Shown here piece after piece: positions 16,622-24,928 of a stretch of 64,000 nt of DNA. This DNA is from Alphaproteobacteria bacterium (GTDB taxonomy: Bacteria > Myxococcota_A > UBA796 > GCA-2862545): assembly GCA_020632875.1 (NCBI GenBank), contig JACKET010000008.1, positions 243,146-307,145 of the forward strand, given 5' to 3'. The translations under genes were made by a program, and so were the position numbers. How positions within the stretch are numbered: position 1 is the stretch's first letter; every line of letters starts with the position of its first letter. The notes beneath the pieces are model-generated. The model was not told where the DNA came from, did no database searches, and worked only from the letters and a program-made list of their open reading frames with translations.

Positions 16622-18446
16622 GGCAGCGCCTAACACCGACACCGCGAAGATCCCCGTCATCCGCCGTCTCGCGGAGCGAATGGAGCTGTGGGTGTTCCGC
16701 GGGAGCCTCGTCACGGCCGCCCACATCGCGCCCTGGCCGCGGCGGGCCGACGACGTCGACCTGGTCGCCCTGCCCCACCTCTCCCGCGAGGACGGGCTCG
16801 CCGCCCTGCTCGACCTGTTCGGAGCCCGTCCCCACGTCGATCTGTGGCCCGACTCCGAGCGACCCGGGCTCCGCATCGAGGTCGACGGCGTGCAGATCGA
16901 CCTCGCGTTCGGCGACCCCGTGGTGCCGGGTCCCGTGACGCTCCAGATCCTCGGCGTGCCCGTGCGGGCGGCCCCGATCGAAGCGATGATCGCGTGGAAG
17001 CTCCACGGGCTGTTCGAGCTCGAGAGCCTCGCCTGGCGCCCGAAGGACCTGTCCGACCTGCACGACCTGCTCGTCCGCCCCGCGCTGCTCGACGGCACCG
17101 CGCTCGAGGCCGCGATCCGCGTGGCGTTCGCGTCCCGCGACGCGCCGCTGCGCCTGACCGACCGGCTGCGACGGCGCGAGCTCGGCACGTCCCGCGCGAG
17201 CCTGAAGCGCTGGCGGCGGTACCGCGAGGCGCATCCCGACCGGATGGCGGGCGACGACCTGTCCGAGGTGGTCGCGACGATCGCCGGCCACCTCGAGCCG
17301 CACCTGGCCGTCCTCCGCGCCGAGGAGCCCGACCCCACGCCCTTCGCCCACGACCCGACCCTCGCCGAGGTCGAGGCCGCCGCGACGGCCGACGGATTCG
17401 AGCGATTCGACCACGGCGACCTGCGCGTGTTCACGTACGTCGGTCACCCCGAGATGCCCGATCCGAAGCGCGCCATCGCGCTCCGGGAGCACCGCCGGCG
17501 GCAGATCCTCCGCGAGTGTCGCGGCATCACGTTCCACCGCGACGGCCGGCTGCTCTCGCGCAAGCTGCACCGGTTCGGCGGGTTCAGCGAGGCGGCGATG
17601 CCCGCGGGCGAGCCGCTGGCGGTCGAGAAGCTGGACGGGTCGATGGTCAGCCCGCTGGTCGTGGACGGCGTCCTGCGGCTCGTGACCCGCCGGGGCCCGT
17701 CGGAGCTGGGCGATCGCGCGACTGCGCTGCTGACGGACCGCGCCCGTCGGGTCCTCGGCGATCTGCTGAGCGCGGGTCGCACCCCGTTGCTCGAGTGGAC
17801 CAGCGCCGACCACCGCATCGTCGAGCGGCACGCCGCCGACGCGCTGTGGCTGCTCGCGGTCCGCGATCACCGCACGGGCGACTACGCCGACTGGGACGCC
17901 ACCCTCGCGATCGCCGCGGAGGCGGGCCTCGGAACGCCGCGCTGCATGGGGCGGATCGCGGATCCGATCGCGTTCGCGGCGCAGGTCCGGGCGCAGGCCG
18001 CGGGCGAGGGCTGGGTGCTGCGGTGGGACGACGGCACGTGGATGAAGCTCAAGTCCGACCGCTACCGCCGGCTCCACCGGGCGGTCGAGGGGCCCGACCC
18101 GGAGCGCGGCATCTGGCTCGCCGCGCTCCACGGCGAGGAGGCCGAGGTCCGCGCGCTGGTCGCGGCGCGCGGGGGTGACGCCGGTCCCGCGCTGGATGCC
18201 CTGAACGCGGGGCTCGCGGCCCTGGCACACCGCGTCCGCGCCGACGTCGCCGGGCGTTCCGCGGACCCGGCCGCGCGCGCGGCCCTCGCCGAGCGGATCG
18301 CCGACCTCTCGCCCGCCGAGCGCCGCCTCCGGTTCCGCGCATGGGACGGCGACGACCCGGATGTCCTGGTCCGCGGGGTGGCGCGGTTCCTCGCCGTGAC
18401 GGACTTCCCGGCCGCTCGGGCCCTGCTGGCGACCCCTTCGCGCTGA
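16620..18446 (+). CDS. AbiEii-like nucleotidyltransferase fused to T4 Rnl1-type RNA ligase
   Basis: A 608-residue protein. Residues about 20-170 look like a minimal nucleotidyltransferase of the AbiEii/DUF1814 type: RGS at 27-29, DDVDL at 44-48, a third acidic strand VDGVQIDLAFGD, then KDLSDLHDLL. Residues about 215-610 look like a T4 Rnl1-type ligase: motif I EKLDGS with candidate adenylylated lysine K337, motif IV EGWVLRW at E463, and motif V MKLKSDRY at K476/K478. Ligases of this type seal RNA 5'-phosphate/3'-OH ends through an AMP-lysine intermediate. A C-terminal helical tail follows. Start 16620 is the first ATG and has only a weak AGG upstream. The paired activities suggest RNA end modification and repair. 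Confidence 0.8.
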   Translation: MAAPNTDTAKIPVIRRLAERMELWVFRGSLVTAAHIAPWPRRADDVDLVALPHLSREDGLAALLDLFGARPHVDLWPDSERPGLRIEVDGVQIDLAFGDPVVPGPVTLQILGVPVRAAPIEAMIAWKLHGLFELESLAWRPKDLSDLHDLLVRPALLDGTALEAAIRVAFASRDAPLRLTDRLRRRELGTSRASLKRWRRYREAHPDRMAGDDLSEVVATIAGHLEPHLAVLRAEEPDPTPFAHDPTLAEVEAAATADGFERFDHGDLRVFTYVGHPEMPDPKRAIALREHRRRQILRECRGITFHRDGRLLSRKLHRFGGFSEAAMPAGEPLAVEKLDGSMVSPLVVDGVLRLVTRRGPSELGDRATALLTDRARRVLGDLLSAGRTPLLEWTSADHRIVERHAADALWLLAVRDHRTGDYADWDATLAIAAEAGLGTPRCMGRIADPIAFAAQVRAQAAGEGWVLRWDDGTWMKLKSDRYRRLHRAVEGPDPERGIWLAALHGEEAEVRALVAARGGDAGPALDALNAGLAALAHRVRADVAGRSADPAARAALAERIADLSPAERRLRFRAWDGDDPDVLVRGVARFLAVTDFPAARALLATPSR

Positions 18447-18489
18447 CCCGGGGTTGTGCCGGTTCCAGCGGGATGCCATAGACCACGTC

Positions 18490-20667
18490 ATGATCTACGT
18501 GCTCCTGGTCATCCCGATCCTCCTCCTGGGCGGCGCGATCCTCGCCTGGGGCATCCTGTCGACGCGCAAGTCGGTCGATCTGTCCGAGCTCCGGTCCGGT
18601 CAGCCCGCTCCCCCACGCGTCGCCGCGGCGCCGACGCCCGATCTGCGCGACGACCTCGCGGCGGATGCCGAGTCCGTCGCCCACGCGGATGCCGACGAGG
18701 AGGACTTCCTCGAGACGCTGGTCGACCCCGAGCCGCCGAAGCCGGTGGTCCCTTCGATCCCGGAGGATCCGACGGAGGAGGTGGTCGAGCCCGACCTCCC
18801 GACCGAAGAGGAGCCCGAGGCCGACCTGACCGACCTCGCGATGCCGGTCGAGGAGCACACGGAGGAGACCCTGATCGCCGAGCCGGCGTTCAACGTGGCC
18901 GGCGACTTCACCGACCCGGTCCCCGAGATCACGCTGCCCGACCCGGAGATCCCGGCCGTCGGGACGACGACGCTGCCCGAGCCCGAGTCCGCCGAGGTCA
19001 CGCTCGGGGATCCGTTACCGTCGGACGAGGCGTCGATCCCCGAGTCCGAATCGGGAGTCGCGGCGTCAGGGTCTCACGCAGAAGGCGCAGAAGGCGCAGA
19101 TGACGCAGAAGAAGCAGCAGAAGAAGAAGGCGGGGTAGACGATCCCGCAGAGCCCGCGGCCGAGGAAGCAGACGAGGGTGCTGTCGAGGAGCCCGCGGCC
19201 GAGGAAGCAGACGAGGGCGCTGTCGAGGAGCCCGAGGACGGACCGATCGACGAAGACGCTGCCGGGGAGCTCGCGGACGCACCGATCGACGAAGACGCTG
19301 CCGAGGAGCTCGCGGACGCACCGATCGACGAAGACGCTCCCGAACCGGCGGCGGAGGCCCAGGTCGAAGACGCTCCCGAGGAGGCCGGAGAGGACCAGGT
19401 CGACGCAGACGCTGCCGAAGAGCCTGGCCCCGAGGTCGAGGAACCTGCCGCGTTCGACGCCGATGACGAGGTCGTCGGGGGGCCGGCCGAGGAAGCGCAC
19501 GAACCACCCGCCGAAGAAGCGGCTCTGGAAGAGCCTGCAGCCGTCGATGTCGGCGAAGAGGCCGCCGCCGTCGACGTCGACGGAGATTCTCCCGGACAGC
19601 CCGCGGAAATGGACGCGGTAGAAGACTCCGCGGCGGTCGACGCCGACGAGGAGGCCCTCGAGGAGGCTGCGGACGTGCGCGTCGAGGAAGAACCGTCCGC
19701 CGGAGCGGCCGACGAGACCCCCGAGGCGCCTGCCGACATGAGAGTCGAAGAAGAGGCGTTCGCTGAAGAGGTCCCGGACGCGTCCCCAGCGGAAGAGGCC
19801 GAAGCGGCGGCGGTCGAAGAGGTCGAAGAGGTCGAAGAGGTCGAAGAGGTCGAAGAGGTCGAAGAGGCCGAAGAGGTCGAAGAGTCCGAAGTGGCCGAAG
19901 TGGCCGAAGCCGCGGGGGCCGAAGTGGCCGAAGTGGCCGAAGCCGCGGGGGCCGAAGAGGCCGAAGCCGCGGGGACGGCGCCCGTCGTGGAACCCGTGGA
20001 CGAGCCGCGCCCGTACGTCGGGAGCCTCGCCTCTGCCGAGCTGAACGCGGTCTATGCGCGCTGTGCGCTGGCGTCCCTCGCCCGGCAGCTCGCCTTCCAG
20101 CAGACCGTCGGCGGGCGTCCGTGGACCGTCGATCTGGGCGCTGCGCAGCTCGCTTTCGGCACGGACGACGACCGGGTGGCGTACCCGCTCAACGTGCTCG
20201 GCAGCGTCGATCCCGACGGGACGACCTTCCTCTGGGCCTGGGCGAACCCCGCCGTCCCCTTCCCCGACGCGGTTCTCGAGGCCGGGCGTGCCCTCGGGCA
20301 GCAGGACATCCCCGAGCTCCGCGAAGAGCGGTTCAGTGTCGACGAGCCCACGATGTACGCGCTGTTCGTCGTGCAGAGCGCGCTCGACGGGCGGCCGTAC
20401 TTCTTCGGGAAGTCCCGCAAGGGCGGGCCCGGCGTGCTGTTCCTCGTCGATCAGCCCGTCCGCGTCGACCGCGACACGCTGGTGCGCGCGCTCCGCGAGC
20501 TGCCCCTCATGGGCCCGACGCTCGACGATCCGGCCGCCACCATCACGGCCGGGCTCGACCTGCTCGACGTGGCGTGGACCCGTGAGGACGGGGCGATCCA
20601 CGTACACCACCCGGCGGGCGACCTCCGCGTGGACGTGGCGGGTCCCCGGATCACCGTCGACGCCTGA
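18490..20667 (+). CDS. Membrane-tethered protein with about 480-residue acidic linker and DUF6882-like domain
   Basis: A 725-residue protein. One N-terminal membrane helix (residues 1-22, MIYVLLVIPILLLGGAILAW) is followed by a low-complexity Asp/Glu/Ala/Pro linker to about residue 505. The last 220 residues form a folded domain with the DUF6882-type segment FLWAWANPAVPFP. Tandem DNA repeats build part of the linker: a nonamer encoding VEE (19813-19884) and two 33-base units (19888-19953). Bases 19074-19110 match the intergenic core repeat of 14175-15194. The linker would hold the domain far from the membrane. Its role is unknown. Confidence 0.75.
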   Translation: MIYVLLVIPILLLGGAILAWGILSTRKSVDLSELRSGQPAPPRVAAAPTPDLRDDLAADAESVAHADADEEDFLETLVDPEPPKPVVPSIPEDPTEEVVEPDLPTEEEPEADLTDLAMPVEEHTEETLIAEPAFNVAGDFTDPVPEITLPDPEIPAVGTTTLPEPESAEVTLGDPLPSDEASIPESESGVAASGSHAEGAEGADDAEEAAEEEGGVDDPAEPAAEEADEGAVEEPAAEEADEGAVEEPEDGPIDEDAAGELADAPIDEDAAEELADAPIDEDAPEPAAEAQVEDAPEEAGEDQVDADAAEEPGPEVEEPAAFDADDEVVGGPAEEAHEPPAEEAALEEPAAVDVGEEAAAVDVDGDSPGQPAEMDAVEDSAAVDADEEALEEAADVRVEEEPSAGAADETPEAPADMRVEEEAFAEEVPDASPAEEAEAAAVEEVEEVEEVEEVEEVEEAEEVEESEVAEVAEAAGAEVAEVAEAAGAEEAEAAGTAPVVEPVDEPRPYVGSLASAELNAVYARCALASLARQLAFQQTVGGRPWTVDLGAAQLAFGTDDDRVAYPLNVLGSVDPDGTTFLWAWANPAVPFPDAVLEAGRALGQQDIPELREERFSVDEPTMYALFVVQSALDGRPYFFGKSRKGGPGVLFLVDQPVRVDRDTLVRALRELPLMGPTLDDPAATITAGLDLLDVAWTREDGAIHVHHPAGDLRVDVAGPRITVDA
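19074..19110 (+). repeat. Core repeat copy inside coding sequence
   Basis: Bases 19074-19110 (TCACGCAGAAGGCGCAGAAG onwards, ending GATGACGCAGAA) match the core of the intergenic element at 14175-15194. They are read in frame as SHAEGAEGADDAEE within the acidic linker of the 18490-20667 protein. The copy keeps the typical TCACGCAGA beginning and the GATGACGCAGAA end. Confidence 0.6.
19813..19953 (+). repeat. Tandem nonamer and 33-base repeats in acidic linker
   Basis: From 19813, GTCGAAGAG repeats about eight times with small changes (encoding VEE units). Two identical 33-base units follow at 19888-19920 and 19921-19953 (encoding EVAEVAEAAGA). Unit lengths are multiples of three, so copy-number change would keep the frame. 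Length polymorphism between strains is likely. Confidence 0.85.
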
Positions 20668-20683
20668 CGGAAACGGGCACCAC

Positions 20684-21223
20684 CTAGCGCTTCTTCAGCG
20701 CGTCCAGCTCGTCGGGGACCTCGGCGGACGTGCCGTACCGCACCCGCGCCGCCTCGATCGCCTCGTCGAGCCACCGCCGCGCCGGATCCGAGGTCTGCAG
20801 CATCATCACGTGGTGGGTCATGCCCTTCTTCGGACGGATGGCGAGGCCGATCGGCACGACGTCGACGGCCTTCACGTCGGCCAGGGACATGCGGACCTCG
20901 CCCGTCGTGGACGTGAACGTCAGCGTGTCGCCCTCGAGGGCGAACCGGCCGCGCATCGGGGTGTTCGCGCGGCTCCAGACCGTGAACCCGAGCGCGGTCA
21001 CCGCGAGACACACGGCACCGAGGACGCACAGCGGGCCCGCCGGCACGTCTCCCTCGATGACCGCACCGAGGAACACGAAGCCCCCGATGACCTCGAGGAG
21101 GAACAGCGGCGGCAGCAACGAGCGGAACAGGCCCATGACCCCGCCGGGCAGCGCGCCGACGACCGCCATGTCGAAGCCGCGGTCGGTGAAGGTGACGTCC
21201 ATGCCGCTCGGTGGGCTACGCAT
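20684..21223 (-). CDS. Small membrane protein, PH-like (operon with amylase lipoprotein)
   Basis: A 179-residue protein with two membrane helices (about 33-55 and 62-82), then a soluble beta domain (FALEGDTLTFTSTTGEVRMSL) and a helical end. This is the layout of bacterial PH-like YdbT/YcxB-type proteins. The start at 21223 overlaps the upstream gene by 8 bases; an internal ATG (MDVTF) 21 bases later is possible. It belongs to a minus-strand operon of four genes starting at 24690. It is distantly similar in layout to its neighbour at 21216-21713 and to the protein at 37400-38422. Function unknown. Confidence 0.65.
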   Translation of the reverse strand: MRSPPSGMDVTFTDRGFDMAVVGALPGGVMGLFRSLLPPLFLLEVIGGFVFLGAVIEGDVPAGPLCVLGAVCLAVTALGFTVWSRANTPMRGRFALEGDTLTFTSTTGEVRMSLADVKAVDVVPIGLAIRPKKGMTHHVMMLQTSDPARRWLDEAIEAARVRYGTSAEVPDELDALKKR

Positions 21224-21713
21224 CGGGCTGCTCCTCCCCCCGCAGCCGTGCGAGGGCCGCGGGCACGTCCTCGAAATCGCCGTGCTCGACGATGATCTCC
21301 CGGATCCGCTCGGCGAGCCAGGCCCTCGCGCCGAGGCTCTGCGCGAGCTGGAGCTCGATCGGCTCGCCCTCGTCGAGCCGGAGCGTGAGCCCCGACACCG
21401 TGAGATCGACGCGCGCGATGCGGTGCAGCGGGATCGACCGGTCGGGGCCGAGGAGCGCGAGCGTGCCGGTCTGCACGCGCACGCCGTGCAGCCGGCCGCC
21501 CGTGCGCGGGACGAGGACCACCGCGAGCACGACGAGCGCCGCCGCCACCCAGGCCGACGCGAACGCCGCCGTGAGCACCGCCACGCCCAGCAGCGCGACC
21601 GGCACCGCCGCCGCGAACGCCCCGCTGACGCCGGTGAGCCGGGCTTCGAAGCCGCCGGGGAGGTCCCGGTAGGCGAGCTCGGCCTTCACGGCGTTCTGCA
21701 GGGTCTCGGTCAT
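21216..21713 (-). CDS. Small membrane protein, PH-like paralogue
   Basis: A 165-residue protein from ATG 21713, overlapping the stop of the DUF99 gene by 4 bases. Two membrane helices (about 27-65) are followed by a beta-rich domain (VRVQTGTLALLGPDRSIPL, then LTLRLDEGEPIELQLA) and an amphipathic C-terminal helix region. The shape matches the next gene in the operon, so the two may be an ancient duplication that forms a hetero-oligomer. No catalytic motif is visible. Confidence 0.65.
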   Translation of the reverse strand: MTETLQNAVKAELAYRDLPGGFEARLTGVSGAFAAAVPVALLGVAVLTAAFASAWVAAALVVLAVVLVPRTGGRLHGVRVQTGTLALLGPDRSIPLHRIARVDLTVSGLTLRLDEGEPIELQLAQSLGARAWLAERIREIIVEHGDFEDVPAALARLRGEEQPDA

Positions 21714-22297
21714 GCGCGCTTCCCGCTCTGCCCCGTGACGACCGCCGCGCCGATGAGGTGCGCGAGCCGCAGGGGCTCCGGCACCTTGCCACGATCCGTG
21801 AGCCGCGCCAGCGCGCCCGCCGCGGACGCCGGGTCGGCGCCCACCACCTGGAACACGAACCCGTCGCGCTCGTGCACGGGCCCGGCGCGCTGGATGACCT
21901 CCCAGCGCGCGTCGCCGTCGGGCTGGGTGGCGAGCGACCCGCGGAACCGCGCCAGGTCCGGCGGACGCCGCATGACCGCGATGCACGGCACGCCCGCGCT
22001 GGACGCGATGGCCGCGAGGTCGAGCACGTTCAGCCCCCCGACCGTGAGGCCGTCGGTGAGCACCACATGCACCTGTGCCGCGAACTTGCTGCGCTCGAGC
22101 ATGGACGTGATGGCGCCCGTGGCGTCGCGCCCATCGCGGGTCGCGGAGCCCCAGAGCATGCCCTCGAACCGCGTGGCGGAGGTCACGATGCCGACGAGCG
22201 GCACGGGTGCGCCGGGCACCTTCGCGAACGGCGCGTCGTCGAAGCCGATGGCGCGGAGCCGTCGGTTCGCCCGCAGGATCTCGGAGAGCGGGCGCAC
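21710..22297 (-). CDS. DUF99 family protein (endonuclease V-like fold)
   Basis: A 195-residue protein from GTG 22297, whose G is shared with the TAG stop of the amylase gene (TAGTG). It carries the DUF99 signature order as I know it: LRAIGFDDAPF near residue 13, VGIVTSATRFEGMLWG near 36, VHVVLTDGLTVGGLNVLDL near 80, then GVPCIAVMRRPPDL. DUF99 is related in fold to endonuclease V, mostly in archaea and scattered bacteria. The conserved Asp residues in FDDAPF and LTDGLT are plausible metal ligands. Why it is coupled to a secreted glycosidase is unclear. Confidence 0.8.
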   Translation of the reverse strand: MRPLSEILRANRRLRAIGFDDAPFAKVPGAPVPLVGIVTSATRFEGMLWGSATRDGRDATGAITSMLERSKFAAQVHVVLTDGLTVGGLNVLDLAAIASSAGVPCIAVMRRPPDLARFRGSLATQPDGDARWEVIQRAGPVHERDGFVFQVVGADPASAAGALARLTDRGKVPEPLRLAHLIGAAVVTGQSGKRA

Positions 22298-24690
22298 TAT
22301 TGCGGCACGAGCACCCGCGATTGGCGAGCGCCGAGGCCGATGCTGATGCTGTCGCCCGTGCTGGTGAACGTGTCTCCCGTGAGCACGTCGACCCAGGTGC
22401 CCTCCGGGAGGCCCGCGAACGCGAGCCCGTTGGTGAGCGTGCGGTCGGCGCCCTCGCGATTGACGAGCACCAGCACGTGGTCGGACCCGGCAGACCGCGC
22501 GTAGCCGAGCACGCTGTACTCCTGCCACCAGTTCACGACGCCGGGCGCGGCGAACGCGGGGTGGTCGCGGCGGGCCAGCGCCAGCGCCTGGACGTGCCGC
22601 ACGACGCGCGCCTGATCGAACGACACCTGCCCGGCGATGTCGTCGACGGAGGCGACCTGGTCGAGGTCGGCGAGCCACCACAGCGGCTGGCGGTTGTCGG
22701 GGTCGCCGAAGCCGGGCATCCCGAGCTCGTCGCCGTAGTACACGAGCGGCACGCCGGGCTGGGTGAACACGATGGAGAGCCCGAGCATCATGCGCTCGTA
22801 GGGCTCGGCCCAGTCGGGCGGATCGGCGACGAGCAGGGTGTTGTTCGAGCAGCTGCCCGAGCCCTGCCCGGCGGCCTCGGTGATGAACCGCGCCACGTCG
22901 TGGTTCCCGAGGAACACGCTCATGAGCGCGTCGGGGTAGCGGGCCTCGGAGTCGGCCATGGCCGCGTAGAGCCCGCCGAGGTCGTCGTTCCCGACGAAGG
23001 CCCCGCGCAGCGCCCAGTACAGCGGGAAGTCGAACTGCCCGTCGAGCTGGTCGTCGCCCACGTACGCCTGGATGCGGTCGTGGCCGTCGAACGTCTCGCC
23101 GACCGTCCAGAACCGCTCGTCGCCGCCCGCGGCGCGGTGCTCGAGGCGCTGCTCGACCGCGGCGTTCAGGTTCCACACGACGCTGTGCGGCATGTGCTTC
23201 ACGGCGTCGACGCGGAACCCGTCGAGCTTGAGGCGGGTCGCCCACCCGATGCCGTCGTCGACCATGCGGAACAGCGGCTCGGGCTTCGTGTAGTCGATGT
23301 CGGGCAGGTACGGCGCGAACCAGCAGGTCTCGGGGATGCGGTCGAAGTTGATCTGGCCGTCGACGTAGTCCTTGCAGTTCGCGGGCGGGTTGAACCAGTC
23401 GGGATGCTCGGTCGTCCAGGGATGCGTGTCGTGGACGTGGTTCCCGACCCAGTCCATCACCACGCGGATGCCCCGCGCGTGCGCGGCGTCGACCAGGGCC
23501 ATCAGCTCGGCCTCGGTGCCGAAGTGCTCTTCGATGCCCTCGGGGTCGTCGGGCCAGTACGCGTGGTAGCCCGCGAACGTCGCGTTGCAGTCGCCCGCAT
23601 AGGCGCCTTCGGCGTTGTCCTGCACGTTCGAGATCCACAGCACCGACACGCCGAGATCGTCGAGGTAGGGCAGCATCTCGCGCAGGCCGACGAAATCGCC
23701 GCCCTTGTACTGCCCGAGCTCGGCCGTGGCGCCTTCGGTGCCGTCGTTCGCCGGGGTGCCGTTCTTCAGCCGGTCGACGAACGCGAAGTACATCGTCGCC
23801 TGCTCCCAGCGGAAGCCGTCAGTCCACACGGGGATGACGAGCGGCTCGGCGTCGCCGTCGGACACGACGATCTCGTGCCGCCCGTCGTCGAGCCCACCCA
23901 CCGTGAACGCCGAGCCGCTCACCGGGAAGGCCACGCCATCGACGGTGACGCTCGGCTGCGTGGTGCCCGCGACCTCGACGTCGACGCTGCCCGCGCCGCG
24001 ATCGATGTCGAGCGACACGACCTCGAGCACGGGCTTGCTGCAGTCGGGCACGCGAACGACGCTGTTGCACGTGTCGGCGCCCGGGGCGCACTCGTGGGAC
24101 CAGGTGGTCTCCCACGGCTCCTTGTAGCCGGGGTCGCACTGGATGAACACGGCGTTCGGGTCGCACGACCACTGCTCGCCGCCGAACCCGCCGCCCGTGA
24201 TCACGAGCTTGTACGGGTGATCGCCCACGGGCAGGTAGACCTCGCCGGACCACGCGCTCCCCGAGCCCTCGAGGGGCGTCGCGTCGGGCGACCAGTCGTT
24301 GAACGGCCCGGCGACATGGACCGAATCGGCGGCCCCCTGCCAGGTGAAGGTGACCGGACAGCCTTCGCCGGGGCCGATGGGCTCTTCGCCCCCGTGGACC
24401 GTGAGCACGGCCGAGGCCTCGTTGCCGCACGCATCCGTCGCGGTGAGCGTGACCGTCGTGGTGCCGCGCCAGCCCGGCTGCGGCGTGAGGTCGAGCAGCA
24501 GGCCGTCGACCTCGGCGATGACGTCGCTCGTCTCTTCGAATGCGGCGATCACGAGGTCGTCGCGGTCGTCGGTGACCAGGCCCGAGAGGTCGAGCGTGAC
24601 GGTCTCGGTGAGGTACACGTCGTCGAGCGGGGACCACACGGGCGCATCCCCACCACAGCATCCGGACAAGGCAAGGACGAAGGGTGTCAT
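22297..24690 (-). CDS. GH13 alpha-amylase family lipoprotein
   Basis: A 797-residue lipoprotein: MTPFVLALSGCC has a lipobox Cys at 11. A beta domain with TVTLTATDACGNEA comes first. A starch-binding-like module (TFTWQGAADSVHVAGPFNDW, near 112) and a short beta module follow, and the TIM barrel starts near 300. Catalytic motifs are clear: DGFRVDAVKH (nucleophile Asp), VGETFDG (acid/base Glu) and FLGNHDVARF (third Asp); VMDWVGNHV is region I. A C-terminal beta domain ends in VLVPQ. It should hydrolyse alpha-glucans at the cell surface. It is the first gene of a four-gene operon, so it sits under its own promoter in 24691-24928. Confidence 0.9.
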   Translation of the reverse strand: MTPFVLALSGCCGGDAPVWSPLDDVYLTETVTLDLSGLVTDDRDDLVIAAFEETSDVIAEVDGLLLDLTPQPGWRGTTTVTLTATDACGNEASAVLTVHGGEEPIGPGEGCPVTFTWQGAADSVHVAGPFNDWSPDATPLEGSGSAWSGEVYLPVGDHPYKLVITGGGFGGEQWSCDPNAVFIQCDPGYKEPWETTWSHECAPGADTCNSVVRVPDCSKPVLEVVSLDIDRGAGSVDVEVAGTTQPSVTVDGVAFPVSGSAFTVGGLDDGRHEIVVSDGDAEPLVIPVWTDGFRWEQATMYFAFVDRLKNGTPANDGTEGATAELGQYKGGDFVGLREMLPYLDDLGVSVLWISNVQDNAEGAYAGDCNATFAGYHAYWPDDPEGIEEHFGTEAELMALVDAAHARGIRVVMDWVGNHVHDTHPWTTEHPDWFNPPANCKDYVDGQINFDRIPETCWFAPYLPDIDYTKPEPLFRMVDDGIGWATRLKLDGFRVDAVKHMPHSVVWNLNAAVEQRLEHRAAGGDERFWTVGETFDGHDRIQAYVGDDQLDGQFDFPLYWALRGAFVGNDDLGGLYAAMADSEARYPDALMSVFLGNHDVARFITEAAGQGSGSCSNNTLLVADPPDWAEPYERMMLGLSIVFTQPGVPLVYYGDELGMPGFGDPDNRQPLWWLADLDQVASVDDIAGQVSFDQARVVRHVQALALARRDHPAFAAPGVVNWWQEYSVLGYARSAGSDHVLVLVNREGADRTLTNGLAFAGLPEGTWVDVLTGDTFTSTGDSISIGLGARQSRVLVPQ

Positions 24691-24875
24691 CGGGCCCGCT
24701 TATCACGGTGTCCACGGACCCGGAGCGCGGCGGGGTGGCTTTACGACACTCTGACCGGAGTTACGAGCGAACGAGGCGTCCGGATGGGATCGGGATCTCC
24801 CACGTGGGGCCCCCAACTGCGGCATTCCTGTCGCGATCGAGAAATGGACCTCTCGTGCTGGCGGGCCTCTCCGCG

Positions 24876-24891
24876 TGGCATGTTTCGTGCA
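24876..24891 (+). promoter_or_regulatory. Putative sigma-54 promoter for the VWA lipoprotein
   Basis: TGGCATG, four bases, then GTGCA matches the -24/-12 sigma-54 consensus (TGGCACG N4 TTGCA) with one change in each half and exact spacing. It lies 38 bases before ATG 24929. The same GTGC form of the -12 element occurs in the candidate promoter at 51466. Confidence 0.55.
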
Positions 24892-24928
24892 GGCGAATCA
24901 TGTACTTTGTTTTGTTTGGAGGTGTTTG

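Noticed and set aside
15183..18491. 1102-residue minus-strand open frame
   Set aside because: It is a shadow of the ligase fusion and epimerase genes in GC-rich DNA; Arg/Ala/Pro-rich with no recognisable domain.
19066..20610. Minus-strand frame with Phe/Gly/Leu repeats (GLFDLFDLFD-like)
   Set aside because: It is the reverse reading of the GAAGAGGTC repeats in the acidic linker; no start signal and no homologue-like region.
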